From positions 15,518,252 through 15,582,251 of the forward strand of contig NC_053490.1 in NCBI RefSeq assembly GCF_905171775.1: DNA of 64,000 nucleotides. Reading direction: 5' to 3'. A program made the position numbers and the translations under genes. Of the stretch, positions 1 to 11,048 are shown one piece after another. The stretch is from Rana temporaria (lineage: Eukaryota > Chordata > Amphibia > Anura > Ranidae). Positions within the stretch are counted from its first letter, which is position 1, and each line of letters begins with the position of its first letter. The notes beneath the pieces are model-generated. The model worked only from the letters and a program-made list of their open reading frames with translations, had not been told where the DNA came from and did not search any database.

Positions 1-1519
1 TAGCCCCTCCCACTCCTCCCCCAACAGGCCTCAACCCACAAGGGTCTCTCTCTCCCCTCCTCCAGGGCCACAAGCCTCAGCGGCAGGCAGGATGGCGAGC
101 CAGGAGACCAGGGGGGTGGCCGAGCGTCTGCCGACCAGTCTGCAGAGGGACAATGCCCGGCAGACCCGCAATCTGGCTCAGATAAAAGAGACTCTGAGCC
201 AGATGGAGGTCAGCCTGGGTGCAATGAGGGAGTCACTCACTGATGTGGCCACAAACTCCTTGGCGGTCATCACATGCTTGTGTGACCTGCAGACCGCCAC
301 AACAGGCGTGGCCCAGGAGGTGACTGCCCTGACCCAGGCTGTCCAGGACAATACCCAGGCTGGCCAGGCCAATACGGCTGCCCTCACAAACTGTCTGACC
401 AGGATAGCAGTGGCCTTGGAGGGCAGGCCAGCAGGAGGACAGTCACCAGGGGAGGTTCCTCCTTCCCGTGCTCACCCACCCCCCCAGGATGATCCTCCTT
501 CCCCTGCTCACACCCCCCCCAGGAGGATCCTCCTTCCCCTGCTCACACCCCACCCCCCCAGGAGGCTCCTCTGGTTGGCCGTGGCCGTGCCTGAGGCCGG
601 CCCAGGCGTAGCAATCGCCGCCGCGTTAATTTTGCAGGGTACTTTTGTTTTTTTATGATTTTGTTTTGTATACTGTACTTATGATTTGTTTAATGTGTGT
701 GAATGATGTGTGAATGTGGGGGTGGCATTCCTGATTAAATAAGGGTGTCACCCTCAGTTTTGGTGGAGTAGGGATCCCCAGGACCAGGGAGAAGTGATCC
801 CAGGTCCATGAATGGTGTATGAATGCACAGTGACATAATTGGAGCCGTGGCGTGGCGTTACTGCTCCCAAGTACCATTGGGGGGGTACTTGGATCTAATC
901 CAATTAGATGTGCATGTGATGTGTCTGTGCTAGGGACCACAGTGGGTGTGCATTCATGCATTCTCATTGTGACATAATTAATGTGTGTGTTTACTGTGCA
1001 AAGATGCATTCTGCGAGGCGTCTCCTGACTGCTGTTTCCTCAGAAGAGGGGGTACCCTCGGTTACTAAAGTCACTAGTCTAGCTATGCGCATGGATGCCC
1101 CTGGCATGTTGGCAGACAGATTGTTGTCCTGCAAGTGTGTGTGCTCAGCTCTTCCTTAATGGTGTTGCTTTAGCTGACATTTACACGGCAGGTGTAAAAT
1201 TAGGGCTGCTTTTATAAAGTGTAATTTTACACCATGAAACTAACAGAAGCGCACAGGGCGTAATCTACGCCGCACACACTTAATTTTGTGGATCGCCTTA
1301 TCGCCCTCATTTGCATCTTTGCCTATTAAAACAGCGGCGTGTCTAGCGTATTTTGCCTGCGAAGAAGCGCCGGTGTAATTATTTTAGGTAGGACGGAAAA
1401 ACCTGGTTTTAAGGCGTATCTCGTTTTGAGGATCAGGCGCAAAAATACGCGCGGTGTAAATTTCAATTACGCCGCGTATCTCGAGTTAAGTCGGCGCATC
1501 TGCTTTGTGGATCTGGCCC
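1..1519 (+). mobile_element. PIF/Harbinger DNA transposon, right-hand portion
   Basis: The sequence ends in a Harbinger-type terminal inverted repeat. Read inwards from 1519 it starts GGGCCAGATCCACAAAG, almost the same as the termini of the Harbinger copies at 33876 and 40684. Inside the end is the CpG-rich 'gcgtatctcg' subterminal sequence typical of these copies. The left end is outside the window. The element carries the tail of a Myb/SANT-like accessory protein (2-658). The stretch 660-1180 is non-coding and holds two diverged copies of a block around 'gaatgcacagtgacataatt'. A TTG flank follows the right end; the matching duplication cannot be seen. Confidence 0.75.
2..658 (+). pseudogene. 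Harbinger Myb/SANT-like DNA-binding protein, C-terminal part
   Basis: The frame is open from the first bases of the window, so the Met at 92 is probably internal. What is visible is a Ser/Pro-rich linker, then a heptad-like helical segment (about 90 residues after Met92) containing 'NTQAGQANTAALTNCLTRIA', then a Pro-rich tail. A Pro-rich linker followed by a C-terminal coiled coil is usual for the Myb/SANT-like second ORF of PIF/Harbinger elements, which helps the transposase bind DNA and enter the nucleus. The DNA-binding domain itself would lie upstream of the window. The tail is damaged: after the C-runs at 478-560 an Arg/Gly-rich, nuclear-signal-like terminus is found only in another frame and contains a stop. 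I infer at least one frameshift. Family call is moderate; no transposase domain is present. Confidence 0.5.
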
Positions 1520-1790
1520 TTGATTCCCTCTGAAGGGAAGGATTGGCCAGCCTGGACACCGATCTGCCTCTCTAGCACATAACCCTATATATTTAAATGA
1601 ATGCATTTTCAGTTCTCTTACCAGAATTGCACACGGGGCTTTCTCTCTTCTCACCTGTATAAATATGAAAGAGGAAACAAATTAAACAGAATAAAAAAAA
1701 AAAAAAAACACCATAACCAAACCAATGCACTGTAGTTTTCAAACCCTCCAAAATTTAAAACTGGGTTAACTTTGAACCCTGCCCCCCATG

Positions 1791-3063
1791 CAGGGCCGTC
1801 TTAACCAGTTCCCGACCCCCGCATGTACATATACATCCACAATATGGCACGTACAGGCACATGGGCGTACACGTACGTCCTCGCCTATTAGCGGGTGGGG
1901 GGTCCGATCGGGACCCCCCCCCGCTACATGCGGAGGTCGGGTCCGCTCGGGGAGCGATCCGGGACCACGGCGCGGCTATTTGTTTATAGCCGCTCCGTCG
2001 CGATCGCTCCCCGGAGCTGAAGAACGGGGAGAGCCGTATGTAAACGCGGCTTCCCCGTGCTTCACTATGGCGGCGCATCGATCGTGTCATTCCCTTTATA
2101 GGGAGACTCGATCGATGACTTCATTCCTACAGCCACACCCCCAAACAGTTGTAAACACATACTAGGTGCACCCTAACTCCTACAGCGCCACCTGTGGTTA
2201 ACTCCCAAACTGCAACTGTCATTTTCACAATAAAGAATGCAATTTAAATGCATTTTTTGCTGTGAAAATGACAATGGTCCCAAAAATGTGTCAAAATTGT
2301 CCGAAGTGTCCGCCATAATGTCGCAGTCACGAAAAAAATTGCTGATCGCCGCCATTAGTAGTAAAAAAAAAAAAAATAATAAAAATGCAATAAAACTATC
2401 CCCTATTTTGTAAACACTATAAATTTTGCGCAAACCAATCGATAAACGCTTATTGCGATTTTTTTTACTAAAAATAGGCAGAAGAATACGTATCGGCCTA
2501 AACTGAGGAAAAAAAATGTTTTTATATATGTTTTTGGGGGATATTTATTACAGCAAAAAGTAAAAAATATTGCTTTTTTTTCAAAATTGTCGCTCTATTT
2601 TTGTTTATAGCGCAAAAACTAAAAACCGCAGATGTGATCAAATACCACCAAAAGAAAGCTCTATTTGTGGGGAAAAAAGGACGCCAATTTTGTTTGGGAG
2701 CCACGTCGCACGACCGCGCAATTGTCTGTTAAAGCGACGCAGTCCCGAACTGTAAAAACACCTTGGGTCTTTAGGCTGCATATTGGTCCGGGGCTTAAGT
2801 GGTTAATAGCATCATGGGCCCCTGGGCAAAGTAATGCTCTGAGGCCCCTACAATGGAGACAGTGCAGGTAAACAGACATCAAGTAGGTAGGAGGCCCCCT
2901 GTGTATCGATCACTCTTATTATCTATTATCCATCACTCCAATTTCGAGGCAGCGTGGGCTCAAGGACCAGCTGCTTTGGGGAAAAAACAGGCCCCCCCCC
3001 CCCCCGGTGCAGCTGGGGCCCCTGGGCAGTGCCCAGGTGTGCCCTCTCATTAAGACAGCCCTG
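1791..3063. mobile_element. hAT-type non-autonomous element, split by a TTAA MITE
   Basis: Terminal inverted repeats are CAGGGCCGTCTTAA at the left and the inverse ending CTTAAGACAGCCCTG at the right. The flanks are CCCCATG at 1784-1790 and CCCCATG at 3064-3070, a 7-8 bp target-site duplication as expected for hAT. The element proper is about 270 bp of 'gggcccctgggc' type sequence. The rest (1805-2802) is a later insertion at its own TTAA. Confidence 0.85.
1805..2802. mobile_element. TTAA-flanked MITE, TTAACCACTT family
   Basis: It is bounded by TTAA at 1801-1804 and 2803-2806. The termini are CCAGTTCCCGACC and GGGGCTTAAGTGG. Removing it and one TTAA restores a continuous hAT sequence (GCCGTC-TTAA-TAGCATC). 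TTAA duplication with CC..GG ends is the signature of piggyBac-type transposition. The family shares the block with 'aaagaaagctctatttgtgg' and recurs at 11582, 14678, 23059 and elsewhere. Confidence 0.85.
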
Positions 3064-4434
3064 CCCCATGTACTGAAATTCCCCAAAATCATCTTTGTAC
3101 GTTTGCAGATTCGTGACCATTTTGTACAAGTGTAATTCCTGCTGACCCAAACTCCTCCCCGATATATGCAAAAACATTTCCATGCTGTTAAATCACAAAG
3201 ATACAGCATAATACAACCATGCCTTAGTGTGGTGGAATTGTCAGTAACGTCACTAGGCTTGGTGTCGCCTGGTGCTGTAAAACACGGTGTCACCCCAAAT
3301 ATCCCCCCCCCCCCCCCCTCCATATAACGCTGCATATAATGTCAACTTAAAAACACATTTGAATAACAATTTAATTTACAAATAACAGAACTCAAAGTTT
3401 AAACTTGTTAATTTCCGATTCCCATTCTGTATTGATGGTCAAGGCATTGGCATTTTAACCCACCAACCTCCCCATCTGCATTTGTGGTCATACAGTGAAA
3501 GTTGACGCACCTCCCCCCAGCCTTGGTGGTCATGGGAAAGGGGGGGTTACATTTAAATGCCATTCAATCCTAGCCTTCTTCACTGCCCAATTGTTGATCA
3601 CTTACCTGATGAGAGGTTCCCGTGCTGCTCTCTCTTCCTCCAGGCTGCAACTTTGCATGTACTGTGGGCGGAGATATCTCCTCCCACAGTACAGTGTTCC
3701 TTTCATTGCTGTGTGCTGAAATGCAGAGAGCGTTCCAGTGGCTGGCATCTTGCTGCCTGCTCGGCATGTTCTGGGCACAAGGGATGTTGGTAGACATCAC
3801 TACTGCTGTAGATCCCAGGAAAAGTAAAAATGATGCTCTCTCACTGCAGTGCGTATTAGTGTGACGAGGAGACAGACTGTGGCACTGTGGATGGTTGCTC
3901 TCAGGGCCGCTTATAGAAATCACGGGGCCCCGTACAGCCTACCTGACGGGGCCCCCGTGCACAAATTTCCAAACAAAAATCCCCCTCCTAGCACAACCCC
4001 TTCTAAATTACCCCTCTGCCCCCCCCCACAGTCTCTCCTCCCAGCACATATCCCCCCATTCTTCCTCCTCACACATATCGCCCTCCCCAAATCACCATTA
4101 CATTTGCCAACACAGCCATGAAGAGGTGTGCTGTGTTTTGTTCTCCCCTCCTGTCAGAAGAGTGCTGGTCTTTATAGTACATGAGACCGGATCGCTCTTA
4201 CTGTAGATTGCATTGCACTGTACACACAGACAGCGCCCCCTATCTCCTCCAAAGGCTGCTCAGTGCTCACCTCCCAGCAGCAACTAATGTGGATAGGGGG
4301 CGGGCGGTGTGTGTATCAGGGGCGGATCCGGAGTCTAGTTTCGGTAGGGGCAATCCCGGAAAATAACGTGTTGCTTACAGAACTGTATTTAACGTATCAT
4401 ACAGTCTCCTAACCTTGTTTACAACAGTGACACT

Positions 4435-4657
4435 GTTTTAAAGTGTTACATGCATCTGATCACAATGCCGGTATCATATTTATTCCTACTGAGACACACA
4501 GCCGCTATATCACAATATGACATGCTGGTGCAGGTCCCTGAACGCACCCTGCATGCATTCTGGGACCCGCACGCATGACATATTGGGATATAGCGGCTGT
4601 GTGTCTCAGTAGGAATAAATGGGATGCCGGCATTGGGATGCATGTAACACTTTAAAC
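4435..4657. repeat. Imperfect palindrome of about 220 bp
   Basis: The left arm starts 'tttaaagtgttacatgcatc' and the right arm ends with its complement. The arms pair over about 90 bp, including 'cctactgagacacacagccg', around a short loop near 4546. It could fold back as a hairpin. It is probably a foldback MITE, though no clear target duplication was found. Confidence 0.8.
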
Positions 4658-4822
4658 ATCCCCAAGCCAGTAAAAGACAGATCTGCGTGCTAGACGCATG
4701 TCTGCAGCATGCCCTGTGTGAATAAAGCCTAAAGATGAATTTTTCTGTCATTCTACATAATCATTATTATCATGATAATCACACAATACAGGTGCTGTGG
4801 CTCAATGCACCTGTACTGTGTG

Positions 4823-5462
4823 CAGGGCCGCCATCAGGAATTATGGGGCCCCTTACACAGCTTCAGGCATGGGCCCCCTGGAGCAGAGAACCGGGGGGGG
4901 GTGCTGCCGCCTGAAATTGAGTGAGAAGCGGGGGGGGGCTGCCGCGAATTGAGAAGCGGGGGGGGGGGGGGGGGGGCCTTTACACAAAAAAGAAGAAATA
5001 AAGGAAAAAATATATAAAAAAAGGGGGGTAGCCATCCGGGGACCTCTGGGCCCTTTAATAAAAATAAGAAATATATATAAAAAATAGATATATATATTTT
5101 TAAAAAGGGGGTTGCCATCTGGGGCACTGGGGACATCTGGGCCCTTTAATAATATATATATATATATATATATACATATAAAAAGAAATTGCAAAAAAGG
5201 GGGGTTGCCATCCGGGACCTCTGGGCCCTTTAATAAAATTGAAAAAAAGAAACCTCTGGGCCCTTTAATAATAAAAAAAATATATATATATGGAAAAAAA
5301 AGGGGGGTTGCCATCCAGGGCCCTGGGGACCTCAGGGCCCTTTAATAAAAAAATAAAATAAAAAAATATATATAAACAAAAATAAAAAAATAAACATTTA
5401 TAAAAATAAAAGGGGGGGGTTTGCCACACATGGGGCCCTGAGGACCTCTGAGCCCTTTAATA

Positions 5463-5504
<42 letters not shown>

Positions 5505-5589
5505 ACAAAAATATATATATGTAAAAAAAGTATATATAAAAAATATATTTTTTTTATAAAAAAAGGGGGGTTGCCATCCGGGGCCCTTT

Positions 5590-5621
<32 letters not shown>

Positions 5622-5910
5622 ATATATATATATATATGGGGACCTCTAAAAAAATTAAAAATGGCCCTTTATTAAAAAATAAAATAAAAATATATAAAAA
5701 AATTTTTTTTTTTACAAAAAATAAATACAAAAAGGGGGGTTGCCATCCGGGGCCTCCGGGCCCCTGGGGACCTCTGGACCTCTAAAAAAAAAAATTGGCC
5801 CCTAAAAAAAAAAAAAATTTTTTTTTTTTAAGGGGGTTGCCATCCGGGCCCCTGGGGACCTCCGGGCCCCTTACAGGTGTAATGCTTGTACCCCCCTGAT
5901 GGCGGCCCTG
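4823..5910. mobile_element. hAT element with internal A/T-rich units, innermost of the nest
   Basis: The ends are CAGGGCCGCCATCAGG and CCTGATGGCGGCCCTG. An exact duplication ACTGTGTG flanks it at 4815-4822 and 5911-5918. The interior is about eight irregular repeats of 'ggggggttgccatccgggg...gggccctttaataa' separated by (TA)n and poly-A runs. A 746-bp sister copy sits at 46568. No coding sequence. Confidence 0.92.
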
Positions 5911-5943
5911 ACTGTGTGATGATCATAATGATAATAATTGGTA

Positions 5944-6194
5944 ATTGTAATATGGCACATGGAGGGGGTTAATGTACTCTCTGACCAGTGATAAATAATT
6001 AACCCCTTTGTGCTGCATTAGTGGCAATGTTTATAAACCCCTTCATGCTGTAGCATAAAAGGGGTTAATTAACACTGATGGTGCCAATGACTGTCATTAA
6101 TGCAGCACACAAAGGGGTTAATTGCCACAGGTCAATAATACTTAGGTGAGTACATTAACCCCCTCCAGGCTCCATGTGCTATATTACAATTTGC
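5944..6194. repeat. Palindromic repeat of about 250 bp
   Basis: Inverted arms begin 'attgtaatatggcacatgga' and end with 'tccatgtgctatattacaat'. The inner arms share 'aattaacccctttgtgctgc'. Together with 4740-4814 ('cattattatcatgataatca', repeated inverted just after 5918) this seems to be part of a foldback element that the innermost hAT copy entered. Confidence 0.75.
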
Positions 6195-6253
6195 ATTGTA
6201 AATTATTTAACCCCCCCTCCCCCAAAGCATTAACCAGTCCACTTCACATATCT

Positions 6254-6569
6254 GGCTGGGTTCACACTACTACACTACTTTCATCCTACTTTGCTCTGCT
6301 ACATTGGTCCTACATTTATCCTACATTGGTCTTACATCCATCCTACTTTCATGAACAGGATACTACTTTGGTCCGACTTCAATGATATTCAATGGGCTGA
6401 AGTAGGATCAATGTAGGACCAAAAGTAGTACAGGGAGCATTTTCAAAGTCGGATCGACTTGTGTAGGACCAGTTAAGACGACTCCCATAGGGAAACATTG
6501 ATTTTCACACGTCATGCTACATGAGGCTCCCAATGTAGGACCGTTTGTCGGACAAGTGTGAACCCGGCC
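6254..6569 (+). mobile_element. MITE, GGCTGGGTTCACAC family
   Basis: The termini are GGCTGGGTTCACACTACTAC and the inverse end GTGTGAACCCGGCC, with flanking TCT at 6251-6253 and 6570-6572. A 3-bp duplication fits PIF/Harbinger-type MITEs. Nearly identical copies at 35898 and 36216 show that the family moved recently. Confidence 0.8.
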
Positions 6570-7591
6570 TCTAAGACGGAGGTGTTAAATACAGCATTGT
6601 TATGCAAATAAGCTACGTGATTACTCACTTGCAGACACTGAGACACTGAGCTCTGGCTACAGGTCCTGACTCTTGCCAGCATCTTCTCTTCAATCCCGCG
6701 CTCCCAGCCTCTGAATCATGACGTCAGACCAGCCGGGACTAGGAAGCTCCTGTCGGGTGGAGATCACTCCGCCTGACAGGGAAGTGAAGCAACACTCGCA
6801 CCGTTCTGCTGCTACTCTGCAGGTGTGTAGCAGCGTACTTGGTGTCACCGCAATCCCCACCCCTATAGTGACACTACTGGGCCCCTCTAAATAAACTGAT
6901 GGAGCCCAGGGAATATATCTTAGGCCACCTGGGAGCCGGGGGAAGCAGAAAAATAGTCCCTTCAGATGATGCCTCGTAACGTGAACCTGCAATTGCTCCG
7001 TTGCCACCCCCCTGGATCTGCCCCTGGTGTGTACAGTGCCATGCGATCTACAGTAAGAGTGATCCGGTCTCATGTACTGTAAAGACCAGAGCTATTCTGA
7101 CAGGAGGGGAGAACAAAACACAGCACACCTCCCGCGGCACTTCTTCTCTCACCGCTCCAGGCTCCAAGCTGCCGTCTTCTCGTTTCAGCTGTGAGTGCGG
7201 GCGGAGGAAGCAGCTCAGCAGCGGCGAGGGGGGGGCATAACAACCCACTCCGGCATCCCTTAAATCCAGCCCTGTGTCTCTCACCTAGCAGCTGAAAGCC
7301 GCGGGAGCGAGATGGAGAGAAACCGGCTTTGAGTTGCTGGGTGTGAGACGCTGTCATTCTCTGCTCCACCGATCCTCCTGCTGTCCGGGCCCCCTGTGTG
7401 CCCGGGCCCCCTACAGGAGGGCTGGTGGTCCCCCCCTATCAGCGGCCCTGGTTGCTCTGTAGTGGTTTGAACTCTCCTGACCCTCCAAATATCTACGCCC
7501 CTGTACGTGATGGTGTCACCCCTCTGGTGGGTGTCAACCGGGTGCGCACCCCCCATATCCACGCCACTGAAAATTGTTCAATATTCTAATG

Positions 7592-7842
7592 CAGTCTTTC
7601 TCAACCATAGGGTTCTGCCAGAGGTTGCTAGGGGATCCTTGAGCATGAAACAACTTCTGGCACCAATTATCTCTTTAGCTATATATAAGGGGGGATTCTT
7701 TCCAATGCCTGCAAACTGTAAGAAGCTGTATTCCCACTGACCATCACACTAATATACTGTGAGCTATATTGATTATTAACAAGGGTTTCATGAGAGCAAA
7801 ATTTTATTTCAAGAGTTTGTTAAAAAAGGTTGAGAAAGGCTG
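7592..7842. mobile_element. Short hAT MITE (Charlie-like ends)
   Basis: The ends are CAGTCTTTCTCAACC and GGTTGAGAAAGGCTG, a typical vertebrate hAT-Charlie terminus. The flanks are TTCTAATG (7584-7591) and TTCCAATG (7843-7850), an 8-bp duplication with one change. Length is 251 bp with no coding sequence. Confidence 0.85.
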
Positions 7843-8090
7843 TTCCAATGGAAATACATTTAAAGCTAAACACAACAGGACAACAGGAGTGACAGCAATT
7901 ATCCCAAACATTATGTGAAATACAGGTATTTTAGAGGTGTCCCCACTTGAATATGTGTCCACTATGATCCTTCCAGAGCGAGGTGATGACACAAAAAGTG
8001 GCTGCCTTGGGCACTGCAACAGGAGAGGAGTGCAAAAAAGGCAAGACCTTCAACCTATGGTGTTGAGGATGTTCTCAGTCCACGGGGGAA

Positions 8091-8446
8091 CTAGGGTGAC
8101 CACATGTCCCGGATTGCCCGGGACAGTCCCGCATTTTGCAGGTCTGTCTCGGGTACCTTTATTGCAGGACAATACAGTGTCCCGGAATGAAACTGACACA
8201 GCCACCCCCCAGGCCGATCGGATTCCCCCAAAAAAGGCCACCACATCACCACTTTACTCACTGACAGTACTTGTCCTGGCCGGGAATGCCTGGAGGAGCA
8301 CAATCCCCGCCCCCCTGTTTGTGATTGGAGAAATCATAAACCCGCCTCTTGTGTCCAATCACTGTGCTGTGATTCGTTACAGCACAAGCTGATTTTTGGG
8401 AAGGAGGGGTGTCCCTGAATGGTAGTTTGGAAATGTGGTCACCCTA
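8091..8446. mobile_element. hAT MITE, TAGGGTGACCA family
   Basis: The ends are TAGGGTGACCACATGTCC and the inverse GAAATGTGGTCACCCTA. Flanks are G-rich, so the 8-bp duplication (GGGGGAAC and GGGGGGAG) is only suggestive. A related element is at 48135. Confidence 0.7.
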
Positions 8447-9403
8447 GGGGGGGAGCGCATTTTGGCTTTTTTGTGTTGGGTGCTAAAGAACTTTGTCCTA
8501 GCATTGCTGGTGAAAACTGTAAAGTGTTGGATTTCCCATCACTTTCTGTCTTGGTGACAATGGTCACTAAAACAGATAAGCTAAATTTTTCTTTGTAGGG
8601 CTACACCAATAATAACCTTGGAAAGAGTAGGGCAAATGTAGATCCAAACACAATTTAGTTTGGCAATGTGGAGTAAAGTGATGTAGAGTACAATGATCTT
8701 TCTTTGGCAAACCTCATACAGTACATGAAAGGGCATCAAAAGGGTAACATGAAGTCATACTGTAGGTGTGCACAGCCTATTGCATTAGGTTGTGCACCTC
8801 AAAGCTCAAACATCTGTGCATGTGTATATACTGTATATTGATGGTGTCAGTAGAGCAGTGGACAGTTCCAGTAGTTTTTATTTTTTACAATTATTATAAA
8901 AAAAAAATTTAAGCACTGCTAGGGGGCTGGTGCAATATCAGGGGGTTAAGCAGGGGGTTAAACAGGGAGAATCTGCACCACACAGGGTGATTAGGGTGTG
9001 CCCAGGCACACCTGGCACACCCTGTGTGCATGCCTATGCTTGAAGTTGAGGTTGGGGGATGTAGGAGAAGAACGCACTAATGGTGCACAAACCAGCTAAA
9101 GCATTTTTTATGAATATAAAAAAAATCCTGGCAGCACATTGCAATCCAGCCTTGGTAACTTTATTGTTCCTGAGAAACATAAAGCTCTATAAATAAAACA
9201 AAAGGGCGCAGAGGCCTACTGCATTGCCAACAACATTTTATTAAAGAATGACAACCAGGCAAGTGCATACTCACAAAGGCATTAGGCTAGAACAGCAGTG
9301 TAAAAAAACAAAGAAAAGAAGTGGCTAGGTGGTCCTAAGTTCGAGATGAAACTCTCACAACTCTGACATCAATCCGATTTGTCACTGGCGCGTTTCAAGG
9401 GAA
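8447..9403. other. No gene recognised
   Basis: Mixed-composition sequence of about 950 bp with no convincing ORF, terminal repeat or target duplication. A tract at 9060-9400 ('catccagccttggtaac', 'cattttattaaagaatgac', 'gtcactggcgcgtttcaagg') looks like a dispersed repeat but I cannot name it. Confidence 0.4.
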
Positions 9404-9472
9404 AAGAGTGAGTGAGTGAGTAACTTGTATAGCACTACAAATGCAAACTAAATCGCCTCAAGGCGATAAGCC
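9404..9472 (+). repeat. Tetranucleotide-anchored dispersed repeat
   Basis: A short (GAGT)n tract is followed by 'aacttgtatagcactacaaa' and 'aaatcgcctcaaggcg'. The same unit, with (GAAT)n in front, recurs at 50190 and 52161 ('acttgtatagcgcaac...aatcgcctctgggcgc'). A three-fold recurrence in different contexts indicates a mobile or retroposed unit of unknown class. Confidence 0.6.
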
Positions 9473-9962
9473 TCATAGCATACACACGCTCGTACTTTTT
9501 CGGCAACCAACACGAACGTAGTGACGTTTCAACGTACTACAAAGCGTTTAAAAGAGGAAGTTCAATTCTCCGACGTCACCCGTTGCGTTCCTTCTGCTAC
9601 TCTATAGTTAGTTGACGTTTCGTGTGAGTGCTTTTCTAGATTTCGAAACTTGCCGCGTCACGAATGTGCTTTTTCAAATACGAAAGCTAGTTTTACTAGA
9701 CAGAAGGATTTCCGGCTGCTCTTTGCTTATGAGCATGCGCATTTTTACTTTGTCAAAAAGTCCGATTGTTTTCTGTACACACGGTCGGACTTTGCACCAT
9801 CGGACTTTTGTTGACGTAAAGTTGGTCCGTTCGCAGACCCAACTTTTTGTCCGGTGAAAGCCAAAAAAGTTGGTCCGATGGAACGTACACACGGTCGGAC
9901 AAATGCGAAAAGTTACGGATTTTGAAGTTGGTTGGGCAAAAGTCCGACCGTGTGTACGGGGC
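9466..9962. mobile_element. Harbinger-type MITE, GGCCCCGTACACACG family
   Basis: The right end 'cgtgtgtacggggctta' and a degraded left end 'gcctcatagcatacacacgc' match the family found at 31831, 46420, 48535 and 49048. The internal motif 'acacggtcggac' repeats in both orientations. The left terminus is mutated. Confidence 0.65.
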
Positions 9963-10086
9963 TTAAGAGAAATTTTGGCGTATCTGATTCTTTGAATCAG
10001 GCGCCAAGATACGACGCCTCAGACTCAGAGATACGACGGCGTATCTGGAGATACGCCGTCGTATCTCCTACGTGAATCTGGGCCTT
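9963..10086. mobile_element. Harbinger end fragment
   Basis: Contains 'gaatcaggcgccaagatacg', 'agatacgccgtcgtatctcc' and a terminus 'cgtgaatctgggcc', the same subterminal sequence as the copies at 24507 and 40684. Only one end is present. Confidence 0.65.
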
Positions 10087-10269
10087 GGACTCCAAAACAA
10101 ATAATCTGGCTCTGCTCCTTCTCCAACAAGCCCAGAAAATAAAACCTGGAGGTGGTTCTAGTCTATCCCCGCTCCTTCCAAAACCAGATTTTTTTTTTTT
10201 TTATCTTTAGCTTCACCTCCAAAGCAAACATGTATCGTCCTAGTTTACTCCACCACACCCATTTGTATT

Positions 10270-10275
10270 TTTATT
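10270..10275 (-). promoter_or_regulatory. Polyadenylation signal AATAAA
   Basis: On the minus strand AATAAA lies about 33 bases past the stop codon of the ADP-ribosyltransferase exon. That would give a very short 3' UTR. Position and orientation fit; actual use is inferred. Confidence 0.4.
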
Positions 10276-10307
10276 GTGCCGCTCAGCAGCCACAGATTTG
10301 GAACCAT

Positions 10308-11048
10308 TTAGAGGAATAGAAGGCCCATGAACTGACAGACGTACAGTGAAATGTTGTCCTCACCTCCTAAGTAAGCACAGTTGAAGTAGCTGCAAAGTTT
10401 TCCGGTGCTTTCCAACTCGTACGTGTTTTCAGTCTGGCTTACCATGTTAAATGTTTCTGCAACGGGAATGAGATATTCTTGTTCCTCGTAATCTGATAAG
10501 TCAGCTATGTCCACACCATAGCAGGTTAATATGTTGAAAAAGGGTTTTTTCCCAAACCGTTCAGCAATTGTTATACTGGTAGAGGAAGATGTAAACCGAT
10601 CAAAACGTATTTTCTTAGCTACATCCACAGCACCAATATCTGTCCCCCGGTAGACCCGAGTCTTGTTGGCACAGCCTGTTCTCAGCACCTGTAAGGCTCG
10701 GGTCAGGTAAAAGTGAAGAGCTTTAAAATGGAAATTTTTCATGTAGAGATCTCGAGACTTTCCCATGATTGAGACATTTCCGTTCAGCTGTCTGTAGATA
10801 GGGTATGGCGTTTCCATTGTGTACAATACAACTGCTGTGCCATACTTGTCATCAAACTTGCTTGGAAGGGGCAATCCTTTCCTATTCCAGGCCCGACTCG
10901 CTCTTTCCCACATTACAGCAAACTGGTTGTATTTCAGTTCCTCCGTAAGAATTTTCGGCATCTGATGCTCCATCTCTTCTGCGCAACCGATGTACTGGTC
11001 ATCAAATGTATCCGGCATCATGTTCAAAACTACCGCTCGATCGCTCAT
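10308..11048 (-). CDS. Ecto-ADP-ribosyltransferase, main catalytic exon (partial gene)
   Basis: This exon encodes about 246 residues of an arginine-specific NAD+:protein mono-ADP-ribosyltransferase (ecto-ART family). These enzymes transfer ADP-ribose from NAD+ to arginines of extracellular or luminal proteins and are usually GPI-anchored or secreted. All three R-S-ExE catalytic elements are visible: Arg in 'RVYRGTD' (about residue 134 of the exon), the Ser motif 'RFTSSST' (about 154), and 'EEQEYLIP' with ExE (about 189-191). The N-terminal 'PDTFDDQYIGC' and C-terminal 'LCSYFNCAYLGG' blocks with paired cysteines are also typical. The exon start is set by a splice acceptor, a T-rich tract then CAG at 11051-11049; the open frame further upstream is intron. 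The signal-peptide exon is not visible and should lie at higher coordinates. The product ends 'GLLFL' right after the domain, so a GPI signal is short or absent. No stop or frameshift is seen, so the gene is probably functional. Confidence 0.85.
   Translation of the reverse strand: MSDRAVVLNMMPDTFDDQYIGCAEEMEHQMPKILTEELKYNQFAVMWERASRAWNRKGLPLPSKFDDKYGTAVVLYTMETPYPIYRQLNGNVSIMGKSRDLYMKNFHFKALHFYLTRALQVLRTGCANKTRVYRGTDIGAVDVAKKIRFDRFTSSSTSITIAERFGKKPFFNILTCYGVDIADLSDYEEQEYLIPVAETFNMVSQTENTYELESTGKLCSYFNCAYLGGEDNISLYVCQFMGLLFL

Larger units (their letters stand above)
4317..7026. mobile_element. hAT element, third level of the nest
   Basis: The ends are CAGGGGCGGATCC and GGATCTGCCCCTG. The flanks are GTGTGTAT (4309-4316) and GTGTGTAC (7027-7034), an 8-bp duplication with one difference. 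The host element has inverted arms on each side (about 4130-4230 and 7030-7125, 'catgagaccggatc'). Confidence 0.85.
3902..7450. mobile_element. hAT element, second level of the nest
   Basis: The ends are CAGGGCCGCTTATAG and CTATCAGCGGCCCTG. An exact 8-bp duplication GTTGCTCT flanks it at 3894-3901 and 7451-7458. The same family is inserted at 44257. The interior next to the ends is 'cggggccccgtacagcctac' at the left and a CCCGGGCCCCC-rich tract at the right. There is no coding sequence. Confidence 0.9.
3242..7569. mobile_element. hAT element, outermost of four nested copies
   Basis: The left terminus is CAGTAACGTCACTAGG; the right terminus, read inwards, is CAGTGGCGTGGATATGGGGG. The flanks GGAATTGT (3234-3241) and AAAATTGT (7570-7577) match at 6 of 8 bases, consistent with an old 8-bp duplication. 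It is related to the element at 62620, with the same CAGTGGCGT end and 'gggtgacacc' interior. Its own sequence is 3242-3901 and 7451-7569, with C-runs and no coding sequence. Confidence 0.7.
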
